NCBI GenBank assembly: GCA_964518505.1
Contig: CAZFGT010000005.1
Location: 1-64,000, forward strand
DNA from: DASPUH01 sp964518505
Lineage (GTDB): Bacteria > Chloroflexota > Limnocylindria > Limnocylindrales > CSP1-4
Direction of reading: 5' to 3'
Length of the DNA: 64,000 nt
Notes under the pieces: generated by a model
Seen by the model: only the letters and a program-made list of their open reading frames with translations
Told to the model about the DNA's origin: nothing
The model's database searches: none
In this document: positions 55,414 through 63,388 of the stretch, piece by piece
Layout: each line of letters begins with the position of its first letter
Position numbering within the stretch: position 1 is the first letter of the stretch
Position numbers and translations under genes: made by a program

Positions 55414-56369
55414 CTCGGTTCGCCCGAGCCGCCGCTCTGTCGGGTTCGTCGCCTCTGCGGGCGGCGGCCTTCTGGCTAACACTCGCGGCCGCCTGCTGGG
55501 GCATCGGCACCGCCTTCAGCAAGCAAGCCGTGGCCGAGATCCCGCCCCTCACCGTGCTGCTCCTGCAGCTGGCGGTAAGTCTCGTCTTCCTGACCATCGT
55601 GCAGCGCGTCGAACGAGGCGACCGCGAGCTGTCGCGTGGGTCGCCGCGCCTTGCTCGACTGGGCGTCCTGAATCCGGGCCTCGCCTACGCCCTGAGCCTC
55701 GTCGGGCTCACCACGATCACGGTGAGCCTCTCGGTGCTGCTCTGGGCGCTGGAACCGCTGCTCATCGTGGGACTCGCGGCCTGGCTGCTGCGGGAGCGCC
55801 TCAGTCCGGCCCTCCTCGGCCTGTCCGCCGTCGCCGTCGGGGGGATCGTCCTGGTGGTCGTCGACGCCGGCACAGGCGGGCAGGCCTCCGGCATCGTCCT
55901 CACGGTGGCCGGCGTCGCGTGCTGTGCGACGTACACCGTGGCCACGCGCCGCTGGCTACCGGCCGCACCCTCCACGATCCGCGTGGTCGCCGGCCAGCAG
56001 GCCTATGCACTCGGCTTTGCTGTGATCCTGTTCGTCGCCGCCACGCTGCTCGGTGGCCGTTCGTTGCCCAGTGAGGTGTCGCTCGCGGGGTGGGCCAGCG
56101 TCATCGTCTCGGGCGTCCTGTACTACGGCCTGGCCTACACCTTCTACCTCACCGGGCTGCGACGCGTGCCAGCCTCGCTCGCCTCGGTCGTGTTCTACCT
56201 CATCCCGGTGTTCGGGATCGCCGCCGGAACCGTGCTCGGTGAGCGACTCGAGCCTCGGCAGTGGGTCGGCGCAGCGATCGTGATCAGCGCGGTCGCCCTC
56301 ATCGCCATGCAGATGGCGCGATCACCAGCCCCCATCGCGGCGAACGGCCTCGAAGCGCCCCAGACGTAG
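55410..56369 (+). CDS. EamA/DMT family transporter
   Basis: A 319-residue inner-membrane protein with ten hydrophobic helices arranged as two EamA repeats (WLTLAAACWGIGTAFSKQAV starts the first; GIVLTVAGVACCATYTVATR the second; each ends with a RER/GERL-x(2)-QW-GA signature). Members export metabolites, amino acids or drugs. Coupling to arsR by a four-base overlap suggests arsenic-induced expression, perhaps exporting an arsenical or a thiol-related metabolite. That role is inferred from position only; EamA proteins are not classic arsenic pumps. Confidence 0.85.
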   Translation: MTRFARAAALSGSSPLRAAAFWLTLAAACWGIGTAFSKQAVAEIPPLTVLLLQLAVSLVFLTIVQRVERGDRELSRGSPRLARLGVLNPGLAYALSLVGLTTITVSLSVLLWALEPLLIVGLAAWLLRERLSPALLGLSAVAVGGIVLVVVDAGTGGQASGIVLTVAGVACCATYTVATRRWLPAAPSTIRVVAGQQAYALGFAVILFVAATLLGGRSLPSEVSLAGWASVIVSGVLYYGLAYTFYLTGLRRVPASLASVVFYLIPVFGIAAGTVLGERLEPRQWVGAAIVISAVALIAMQMARSPAPIAANGLEAPQT

Positions 56370-56509
56370 AGAACGCAGCACGGTCCGGCCGGCATCGGCA
56401 TCCCGGGACCAACGGCCCTGCCCCACCAAGGCCTCACCGATCAGGCTGGAGGCAGCCACAAGGATCGCGGGGCATGGTCCGATCGCCCCGCATCGAGGGA
56501 GGACGTGCC

Positions 56510-56788
56510 ATGGGTATCTGGGCCTGGATCATCCTGCTGCTCGCGGCCGCGGGGCTGGCGACCGTGGTGCAGTTCCTGTTCTTCTCCCGCGGACGCCGGT
56601 CGACCGACTACGACTGGGTCTACCTCGCCGCGGGGGCGCTGATCGGTGGCTTCACCGGCCATGCGTGGTACGCCGCCGGCCCCACGGTCGACGGCCTGAA
56701 CGTCGGGCCCGCCCTGGCCGGACTCATCGTGGGTGCCCTGGTCGTGGAGACCGTCTATCGGTTGGTCCTCCGCCCGCGCCAGGCGTAG
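56510..56788 (+). CDS. small membrane protein
   Basis: A 92-residue protein with three predicted membrane helices (IWAWIILLLAAAGLATVVQF; YLAAGALIGGFTGHAWYAA; ALAGLIVGALVVETVYRLVL) and no recognised domain. GGAGG lies 7 bases before the ATG. It follows eamA after 140 bases and overlaps the convergent EAL gene by 65 bases at its 3' end. Function unknown. Confidence 0.65.
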   Translation: MGIWAWIILLLAAAGLATVVQFLFFSRGRRSTDYDWVYLAAGALIGGFTGHAWYAAGPTVDGLNVGPALAGLIVGALVVETVYRLVLRPRQA

Positions 56789-58805
56789 CGGCCGGGAGGG
56801 GCCGCCCGAGCAGGTAGCCCTGCCCCAGTTCGACGCCGAGCCCGCGGAGCGTGTCGCGCTCGGCGGGAGTCTCGATACCCTCGGCGATGATCCGGCAGCC
56901 CGACGAACGGGCGAAGTGCCCGATGCCCACGACCATCGCCTGGCGCGCGTCGTCCCGGTCCAGGCCCTCCACGAGCCAGCGGTCCAGCTTCAGGAACGCC
57001 GGCCGCAGCTCGAGGATGTGGCGCAGGCTGGCGAAGCCGGCGCCGGTGTCGTCGACGGCGAGCTCGAAACGCGGCCCGACCCGGTCGATCGCCGCGCGGA
57101 AGGCCGGGTAGTCGCTGATGACCTCGTGCTCGGTCACTTCCAGGACGACTCGCCGGCCGTGATGGCGCGCCAGCACCGCCCGGAGCATCGTGCCCTCCAG
57201 GACGAACTCCGGCGAGACGTTGACATCGAGCCACGCCCGAGGCGGCAATGTGGCCGCGGCGGACAGGGCCGCCTCCAGGGTCGCGGCCTCCAGCCGCAGA
57301 CCCAGACCCACGGTCGCGGCCTGGAGGAACCGCGCCGAAGGGTCCGTGCCGTCGGCGAAGCGCGTCAAGCCCTCGAAGCCCACGACGGCCTCGTCGGCGA
57401 GCTGGACGATCGGCTGGAAGACGGGCTGGAACGCCTGGCGGTCGATGATGGCGGTGATGTCCTGGCGGGCCCGCCCCAGTTCCGTCCGCTCCAGGACGCT
57501 TCTCCCGATGAGGGCCCCGGTGAGGTCGGCGAACTCGACCAGTGCGGGGAGCTCCTCGACCAGAGCACCCTCCGGTACCGACCGCTGGGAATCGACGATG
57601 AGCAAACCGATGAGCCGGTCGTCGTGGCGGATCGGGGCGTAGGCCGCGGCCTGCACCCCAAGGCCCTTCAGGAGCTGGTTGTAGGGATGCCAGGGCCGGT
57701 TGACCCATGGCTCGATCCATGGACCCTCGCTCGCCCGCTCCCGCAGATGCCGTCCTCGTTGGCGAGGCAACGGGCGGATCACTGGATGCGGGTCACCTGC
57801 CACGACCGTCCCGATGGGCGTCGCGCGCCCATCGAGCTCGAACAGGAAGAGCTGGGCCTTGACCAGGTCGGGCAGGTTGATCACCTGCTCACAGATGGCC
57901 TGGGCGGTGGCCTCCAGATCATCTCCACGATGGATCTCGCGGATCGTCCTGGCGATGAGGGCCCGCTGCCGGCTGAGGGTGGCCGAGCGTCCCTCCAGCG
58001 CGCGCGCCTGGGTCACGTCGCGCTTGCCGGCGACATAGCCGCTGATCGCGCCGTGGGCGCCGCGGATGGGCGAGATGACCGCCGACTCGGTGACGGTCGA
58101 GCCATCCTTGCGGCGGTTGACCAGGTCGCCCGACCAGGGCTGGCCGCTCGCGAGGGTCGACCACATGGCCTCGTAGAACGCCGCTGACTGGGCGCCGCTC
58201 TTCAGGATCCGCGGGTTCTGGCCCATGACCTCGTCGCGGGCGTAGCCCGTGACCCGCTCGAAGGCCGGGTTGACGTAGGTGATGCGGCCGTCGAGATCGG
58301 TGATCTCGATCGACTCGGTCGCCTGCTCGATGGCCGCGGCGAGCCGGTCGTGCTCCGCTTCCCCTCGCGCGTGCTCGGTCAGGTCAAGGCCGACGCCACC
58401 CAGGACGGTCCGGCCGTCCTGGGTCGCGAGCGGGAACTTCATGATGACGAACGTATGTGGGCCGTCGTCGAAGGGCCGGACCAGGGAGAAGACCGGCACG
58501 TCGGCGCCGGCAAGGGCGAGCCTGTCGATCTCGCGCATGCGGGCGGCGTTCTCCGGCGGCCAGATGTCGGCATCGGTCTTGCCGTACCACTCGGACCCGA
58601 ACCGCGGCCCGAGCGTGGCCAGGTAGTGGCGGTTGAGGTAGAGGTAGCGGCCCTCGGCATCCTTGATGGAGGCGTTCCACGGCGCCTCGTCCATCAGCTC
58701 GCGGAACCGTTCGATGGCCGGCCCGACCGGGAGCAGGGGGGCGCCGGCCGGGACGGCAGGCCGGCGCGGGATACGGTCCCGCCCGCCCCCGGATCGTCCT
58801 GTCAT
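56724..58805 (-). CDS. PAS-PAS-GAF-EAL cyclic-di-GMP phosphodiesterase (paralogue)
   Basis: A 693-residue paralogue of the protein at 37672 with the same domain order. Shared stretches include GRITYVNPAFERVTGY, NRRKDGS/T, PW-NRPWHPYN-LL in the GAF-like domain, and FADLTGALIGR before the EAL domain. The signature reads FEGLTRF (EGL in place of EAL), but the acidic and other catalytic positions are kept: DVNVSP, LEVTEHEV, AVDDTGAGFASL, FLKLDRWL, AEGIETPAE, GQGYLLGRP. It should therefore still hydrolyse c-di-GMP. No GGDEF domain. It is divergent from lepB and converges with the small membrane protein. Confidence 0.92.
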   Translation of the reverse strand: MTGRSGGGRDRIPRRPAVPAGAPLLPVGPAIERFRELMDEAPWNASIKDAEGRYLYLNRHYLATLGPRFGSEWYGKTDADIWPPENAARMREIDRLALAGADVPVFSLVRPFDDGPHTFVIMKFPLATQDGRTVLGGVGLDLTEHARGEAEHDRLAAAIEQATESIEITDLDGRITYVNPAFERVTGYARDEVMGQNPRILKSGAQSAAFYEAMWSTLASGQPWSGDLVNRRKDGSTVTESAVISPIRGAHGAISGYVAGKRDVTQARALEGRSATLSRQRALIARTIREIHRGDDLEATAQAICEQVINLPDLVKAQLFLFELDGRATPIGTVVAGDPHPVIRPLPRQRGRHLRERASEGPWIEPWVNRPWHPYNQLLKGLGVQAAAYAPIRHDDRLIGLLIVDSQRSVPEGALVEELPALVEFADLTGALIGRSVLERTELGRARQDITAIIDRQAFQPVFQPIVQLADEAVVGFEGLTRFADGTDPSARFLQAATVGLGLRLEAATLEAALSAAATLPPRAWLDVNVSPEFVLEGTMLRAVLARHHGRRVVLEVTEHEVISDYPAFRAAIDRVGPRFELAVDDTGAGFASLRHILELRPAFLKLDRWLVEGLDRDDARQAMVVGIGHFARSSGCRIIAEGIETPAERDTLRGLGVELGQGYLLGRPLPAATPGAGGGPTDRRSPRPGHPR

Positions 58806-58921
58806 CGGTACATCGCCCGGCCTGGTCCAGATCGGCCTTCGGACCGCCGCAGCGCCCAGCAGCGCTCCGCCACCTTACTCCTTCGGTGCGGCATGTCCAC
58901 GGGCAAAGCAGGAGGCGCCCG

Positions 58922-58927
58922 TATACT
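58922..58927 (+). promoter_or_regulatory. -10 element of lepB
   Basis: TATACT ends ten bases before the lepB GTG (58937), which implies a start point at or just before the codon and hence a leaderless or nearly leaderless mRNA. No good -35 is seen at the expected distance. Confidence 0.45.
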
Positions 58928-58936
58928 CCTCGTCCT

Positions 58937-59611
58937 GTGGATAGACGCCAGTGGGGATGCCTCTTCGAGGTCCTCGAAACCCTTGTCCTGACGATCGTGA
59001 TCTTCCTGCTCATCCAGAACTTCGTGGCTCAGCCCTACCAGGTCGAGCAACAGAGCATGGAACACACGCTCGAGCCCGGGCAGTACGTGCTCGTGGACAA
59101 GCTCACGCCGCGCTTCAACGACTACCATCGCGGCGACATCATCGTCTTCAACCCGCCGGGCTCGGCCGCGTCCGATCCGACCCAGGTGCCGTTCATCAAG
59201 CGGATCATCGGCCTGCCGGGCGACCGCATCGACTTCCGCAACGGCGACGTCTTCGTCAACGGCGTCCAGCTCTCCGAGCCGTACATCTATGACGGCCAGC
59301 CGACCCAGGCGGGGGCCGAGGGCTCGACCGTCGTCGTCCCCGCCGACTCGTACTTCGGCCTGGGCGACCACCGCGCGAATTCGACCGACTCGCGGGTCTT
59401 TGGCTTCATCCCCCGCAGCGACATCATCGGGCGGGCCTGGCTGCGCTACTGGCCGCTCAACGACCTGGGCATCCTGAGCACGCCGACGTACCCCGACGTG
59501 CCTCCCGCCGGCTCAGCGTTCGATCCGCTGGGCGGCCTGGCCATCATCAGCTTCGGCCTGGCCGGCGTCGGCGTGGCCGGCGTCCGCGGCCTCCGCGCCC
59601 GCCTCGGCTGA
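58937..59611 (+). CDS. lepB: signal peptidase I
   Basis: Membrane-bound serine protease that removes signal peptides from exported proteins. The 224 residues begin with one membrane helix (LVLTIVIFLLIQNFV), then the catalytic serine box QQSMEHTL (S40), and the catalytic lysine in FIKRIIGLPGD (K88); YFGLGDHRANSTDSR is the third family motif. A second hydrophobic stretch at the C-terminus (LGGLAIISFGLAGVGVAG) may be an extra anchor. The GTG start is chosen by its fit to the family N-terminus. Two membrane-protein genes follow closely on the same strand. Confidence 0.94.
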   Translation: MDRRQWGCLFEVLETLVLTIVIFLLIQNFVAQPYQVEQQSMEHTLEPGQYVLVDKLTPRFNDYHRGDIIVFNPPGSAASDPTQVPFIKRIIGLPGDRIDFRNGDVFVNGVQLSEPYIYDGQPTQAGAEGSTVVVPADSYFGLGDHRANSTDSRVFGFIPRSDIIGRAWLRYWPLNDLGILSTPTYPDVPPAGSAFDPLGGLAIISFGLAGVGVAGVRGLRARLG

Positions 59612-59621
59612 CCACGCGCCG

Positions 59622-60242
59622 ATGCCGGTCGTGCCCCTCCTCGCGGCGACCGTGGCCATCGCCGGCGCCGTGATCGCCATCCTGGCGACCGATTCGCGCC
59701 TCACCACGGCCGGCACCGCGGCCGCCCTCCTGGCCGCTCCCTTCGCGGCCGATCCGCTGCCCCAGCAACTCGGCCTGGGCGTCCGCCTCGTCGGGGCGGG
59801 GCTGGCCGGGTACCTGCTGTGGACCTCGACGCGTCAGGCCGCGCCCCTCCTTGGCCCGCTCCCACTCGGGGGGCGCGGGGAGGCGGCGTTCGTGCTGGCC
59901 GCCGCCGCGATCGGCTTCCTGGCCGATGCGGTGACCTCGGAGGCGCTCGGGCCCACGGCCGCCCTGGCCGCAGGTGGGGCGCTCCTGGTGGGGGGGCTGG
60001 ACCTGCTGGCGTTCGGCGAAGACGGGCTGCGCCTCGGCAGCGGCGCGCTCCTCGCCCTGACCGGTGCGTCCCTTGTGCTCGCCGAACTTGGCGGCACGCC
60101 GGGGGCCGGCCTGGAGGCCGGCCTTGCGGTGGCCACGGCGGCGGTCGCGGGGGCAGCCGCCTGGCTGACCGTCACGACGCTGGGTCCCCGCCGCGAGATG
60201 CGGCTGGCGGCCCGGCATGGCGACCTGCGCGACATCGGCTGA
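59622..60242 (+). CDS. polytopic membrane protein of unknown function
   Basis: A 206-residue, extremely Ala/Gly/Leu-rich protein with about six membrane helices and a short charged C-terminus (GPRREMRLAARHGDL). I do not recognise the family. The segment GEDGLRLGSGALLALTGASLVL recalls small ion-translocating subunits (NuoK/MnhC type), but this is only an impression. It lies 10 bases after lepB and 21 bases before the antiporter-like gene, so the three are probably co-transcribed. Confidence 0.55.
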   Translation: MPVVPLLAATVAIAGAVIAILATDSRLTTAGTAAALLAAPFAADPLPQQLGLGVRLVGAGLAGYLLWTSTRQAAPLLGPLPLGGRGEAAFVLAAAAIGFLADAVTSEALGPTAALAAGGALLVGGLDLLAFGEDGLRLGSGALLALTGASLVLAELGGTPGAGLEAGLAVATAAVAGAAAWLTVTTLGPRREMRLAARHGDLRDIG

Positions 60243-60263
60243 ATCGACGACGCCGGACCGCTG

Positions 60264-61865
60264 GTGACGCTCGTCGCCTTCATCGTCGTGGCCGGCACGG
60301 GCGCCGCGGCCTGGTGGATGGTCGGCCGGTGGCCGCCGCTGCGCACCATCGTGGGCCTCGTGGCCCTGGCCGCGTGCGTCGTGCTGGCGCGCCTGTTGCC
60401 GAGCGGCCCCGTGATCCTCTTCGGCGACGACGCGCTCCAGACGACGAACTTCCTGCGCCTCTGGCTGCTGAGCGGCTCGGCGGCTGCACTGCTGCTGACG
60501 CTGCTGGCCGAGACCCTTGGCCGATCCACCCGCGTCGCTCCGGCTGCGCTCGTCCTGCTCGCGGGGACGGCCGCGGCGCTCTCCCTGACCGATGCCGCCG
60601 GTGCGCTGCTGCTGGTCGTGGCCACCACGACGCTCGTTGGCATGGTGGCCCTCAGCGACCGGCCGGGGCGGCCTGGTCCGGAGCTGCTCGGCGTCCTGCG
60701 GCTGCCCATCGCCGTGGCCGTGTTGGGGCTGCTGGGCATCGCCTGGGCCTCGGTCGGCGGCCTGGGTGAACAGCCCACGACGATGCTGGCCGCCTTCGCC
60801 CTGGTCGGCGCGGCGCTCGTCCTGGGCACTGGCGCGGTGCCCTTCCACCTGCCGCTGGCCCGCCAGGGTGAGGCCGTGGCGCGGCCGCTGCTGCCGCTCG
60901 TCCTTGGCTGGCTGCCGGCCCTCCTGGCGGTCGTCCTGCTCGAGTGGTCGGGCGTCCGGCTCGTGCCGCTCGACCCGGACCTGGGGTTGGTCCGTGCCGC
61001 GCTCCTTGCGCTGGCCCTCCTGACGCTCGGCGCGGCTACGGTCGCCATGCTGCTCCAGGAGGACCTGGGCCACGTCGTGGCGTATGCGGGCCTCCAGGGC
61101 CTGGCCCTGGGGCTGCTGGGCTATGCCAGCGTCGACGGCTCGGCCGTGACCGGCGCCCGCGCGGTGCTGCTGCTGCTGCCCCTGTGGCTGGCGGCGCTCG
61201 TAGGCGTGCTGCTCGTCCTGGAGACGATGGGCGGCGGCTCCGACCTCAAGGCGCTGAGCGGCTGGGTGCGCCGGGCGCCGGTCACGGCCGTCGCGCTGAC
61301 GATCGCCGTCGCGGTCGCCATCGGGTTGCCCGGATCGGCCGCCTTCGAGGCACGCCGCGCGGTCACCGATGTCGCCCTGGGTTCGACCTTCGGCACGGTG
61401 GCCCTGCTGCTGGTGGTCGCCTCGGTGACGGCGTGGCTGCGGCTGGCATGGGAGGGCCTGCGGCCGACCGGTGCGGAATGGGGCGCCGCGGAGCGCCCGA
61501 ACGTGGAGGCGGCTCGCAGCGGGCCTGGACTCGCCCGCGCGCGCGGACTGCTGGCCGCGAACCGCATCCCGATCGCGGCCGTGCTGGCGCTGGCGCTGGC
61601 CATCCTGCCGCTCGCCTTGAGCCTGGGCTTCGGGCACCTGGAGGCGGCCGCGGCGGGCCCGAACCCGGCGGCCAGCGTGCGTCCGGTGGCGCCGACGCCC
61701 ACCCCGAGCCCGACCATCACGCCGCAGTCGACGCCCTCGCCCACCACCACGCCACCGACCGGCTTCCCGCCGACCCCCACACCGGGCCTCCCCTCCGGTT
61801 CCCCCGCCCCGACCCAGACACCCGGCGCGTCAAGTCCGGCGCCGACCTCCTCGATCGGCGACTAG
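60264..61865 (+). CDS. NuoN/MnhD-like membrane protein with Pro/Thr tail
   Basis: A 533-residue protein with about 12-14 helices resembling proton-antiporter-type subunits of complex I and Mrp. GAVPFHLPLARQGEAVARPLL corresponds to the helix-7 motif, LLQEDLGHVVAYAGLQGLALG to the K/R-x-L-AYS motif, and LSGWVRRAPVTAVALTIAVAVAIGLPGSAAF to the late G-x-P helix. The helix-7 lysine expected just before A-x-PFH is missing (GTGAVPFH), so proton pumping is doubtful. The last ~63 residues are a Pro/Thr/Ser spacer. The other complex I genes are absent from this window. GTG start. Confidence 0.65.
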   Translation: MTLVAFIVVAGTGAAAWWMVGRWPPLRTIVGLVALAACVVLARLLPSGPVILFGDDALQTTNFLRLWLLSGSAAALLLTLLAETLGRSTRVAPAALVLLAGTAAALSLTDAAGALLLVVATTTLVGMVALSDRPGRPGPELLGVLRLPIAVAVLGLLGIAWASVGGLGEQPTTMLAAFALVGAALVLGTGAVPFHLPLARQGEAVARPLLPLVLGWLPALLAVVLLEWSGVRLVPLDPDLGLVRAALLALALLTLGAATVAMLLQEDLGHVVAYAGLQGLALGLLGYASVDGSAVTGARAVLLLLPLWLAALVGVLLVLETMGGGSDLKALSGWVRRAPVTAVALTIAVAVAIGLPGSAAFEARRAVTDVALGSTFGTVALLLVVASVTAWLRLAWEGLRPTGAEWGAAERPNVEAARSGPGLARARGLLAANRIPIAAVLALALAILPLALSLGFGHLEAAAAGPNPAASVRPVAPTPTPSPTITPQSTPSPTTTPPTGFPPTPTPGLPSGSPAPTQTPGASSPAPTSSIGD

Positions 61866-62156
61866 CGGGCGGGCGCGCTCGCCGGCCTCGCTGGCGGCTG
61901 GCCCGCCGGCGTTTGCATGCAGCGATGCAACAGATGGCGGGGGAAGGGCCGTTTCGGCGGCACGCCGACCTGCCGCGCTACCCCTGTTGCATGGGATGCG
62001 CGATGCGACCGATGTGACCGGGCTCAGGTGTCGTCCGTTTCACGAGGCGAGACAGATGACGGCCGTGCCCTCCGTCGCGGTGCGTTCCGGCGTCGCGTGC
62101 GTCGCGGCGTGCAAAGCACGGCCAAGACACGCGCGGCCGGCCCGGTGCGGGGGCGA
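61866..62156. other. convergent intergenic stretch with GATGC-rich repeats
   Basis: Between two convergent genes. Contains an imperfect hairpin TTGCAT-GCAGCG-ATGCAA near 61913-61930 and further GATGC/TGCAT words around 61985-62015. No T-tract, no gene. It might act as a bidirectional transcription barrier, but the evidence is weak. Confidence 0.3.
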
Positions 62157-62621
62157 TCAGCCCTCGGCGGGGGCGTTGACCCAGCGGTCGATGTCGCGGT
62201 CGTAGGCCAGGAGCTCGGCCGGCCGGAACCACAGCGCGAGCTCCTGGACGGCCGTCTCGGGCCCGTCCGAGGCATGGACCAGGTTCTGCGCCGTCTCCAC
62301 GGCGAAGTCGCCACGGATCGTGCCGGGGGCGGCCTGGGCGGGGCGCGTCGCGCCGTTGATGGTGCGCACGATGGCGATCGCGTCGGGGCCCTCGAGGGCG
62401 ACGGCCACGAGTGGCCCGGTCGTGATGAACGCGACCAGACCGGCGAAGAACGGCTTGTCGCGGTGCACGGCGTAGTGGGCCTCTGCCAGCGCCCGGTCGA
62501 TGTGGACGAGCTTGAGGCCGATGATCTTGAGCCCGCGCTCCTCGTACCGTGACAGGACGCGACCGACGAGCTGGCGCTGGACGCCATCGGGCTTGATGAG
62601 GACGAGGGTTCGTTCGATCAC
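62157..62621 (-). CDS. ndk: nucleoside diphosphate kinase
   Basis: Balances nucleoside triphosphate pools by phosphate transfer through a histidine. The 154-residue protein starts ERTLVLIKPDGVQRQLVGRV and has the catalytic site NLVHASDGPETA. YEERGLKIIGLKL, GPLVAVALEG and GATRPAQAAPGTIRGDFA are the standard nucleotide-binding motifs. The C-terminus is about 15 residues longer than the shortest bacterial enzymes. The start overlaps the stop of the upstream TPR-like gene by four bases. Confidence 0.96.
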   Translation of the reverse strand: MIERTLVLIKPDGVQRQLVGRVLSRYEERGLKIIGLKLVHIDRALAEAHYAVHRDKPFFAGLVAFITTGPLVAVALEGPDAIAIVRTINGATRPAQAAPGTIRGDFAVETAQNLVHASDGPETAVQELALWFRPAELLAYDRDIDRWVNAPAEG

Positions 62622-63388
62622 GTGGTTTCCTCTCGTGGGGCCGCGTCGACGAGGGCGCGGCGAGATCCCTGGAACGCGGCCGACGCCTCATTGGCCCGGC
62701 CAAGGAGCCGGAGGGCATCGCCACGGACGAGCTGGAGGGCGGCCGCTGCGGGGCCGGTCGGCCCGGTCGCGGCCAGGGCGCGCTCCGCGACGGACAGGGT
62801 CATGGCGGCCAGGGCGGGCTCCTCGCGCAGGACGACGCCCAGGAGGCCGGCTGCGGCGAGCGCGTGGCCTCCGTCCAGGGCGGCTTCGGCGGCTGCCATG
62901 TCGTCGCTCGGGCGCGGCACCGCAGCGGCGGCATGGACGGCCGGCACGGCCGCGGGGGCGGAGGCGGCCGCCACGGAGGCAGCAGGTGCCGCGCCCCCGT
63001 GCCGGCCGGGCCAGGCGTTGGAGCGGGGATGGCCAGCGAACACGCGGTCCAGGGCGGCCTCATCCACGTCGGCCCGCGCCAGCACCCGCTGCGCGAGCCG
63101 CCGGGCGTCGCGGTGATCGCCGGCGGCGGCGAGCGACTCGATGACCACCACTTCAGCCAGCACCTGGTCGCCCCCCTGGTCCAGGTGGACCCGAGCGGCG
63201 TCCGCGGCCCCGCCCAGGTCGCCACCGCGCCAGCGTGCCTCGGCCAGGTCAGCCCAGGCTGGGGTACCGAGCTCGCCTCGACCGGCCAGCGCCTCCAGCT
63301 CGACGCGAGCCAGGGCCGGCAGGCCGGTGCGCAGGTGCAGGTGCGCCATCCGGGTCGTGACGGCGGCCTCGTTCACGGCAGCGTTCAT
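62618..63388 (-). CDS. TPR-like repeat protein
   Basis: A 256-residue, strongly helical, Ala-rich protein. It has tetratricopeptide-like pairs of helices at the N-terminus (LRTGLPALARVELEALAGRG; AWADLAEARWRGGDLGGAADA; VIESLAAAGDHRDARRLAQR) and again at the C-terminus (ALDGGHALAAAGLLGVVLRE; VRGDALRLLGRANEASAAFQ), separated by an Ala/Pro-rich linker (about 125-165). Probably a scaffold; no partner evident. The ATG at 63388 overlaps the M16 peptidase stop by four bases and its stop overlaps ndk. Confidence 0.6.
   Translation of the reverse strand: MNAAVNEAAVTTRMAHLHLRTGLPALARVELEALAGRGELGTPAWADLAEARWRGGDLGGAADAARVHLDQGGDQVLAEVVVIESLAAAGDHRDARRLAQRVLARADVDEAALDRVFAGHPRSNAWPGRHGGAAPAASVAAASAPAAVPAVHAAAAVPRPSDDMAAAEAALDGGHALAAAGLLGVVLREEPALAAMTLSVAERALAATGPTGPAAAALQLVRGDALRLLGRANEASAAFQGSRRALVDAAPREETT

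Noticed and set aside
61866..62156. Small genes or a terminator in the ndk downstream region
   Set aside because: The short frames here have no ribosome site or recognisable protein pattern, and the hairpin is imperfect with no T-run.
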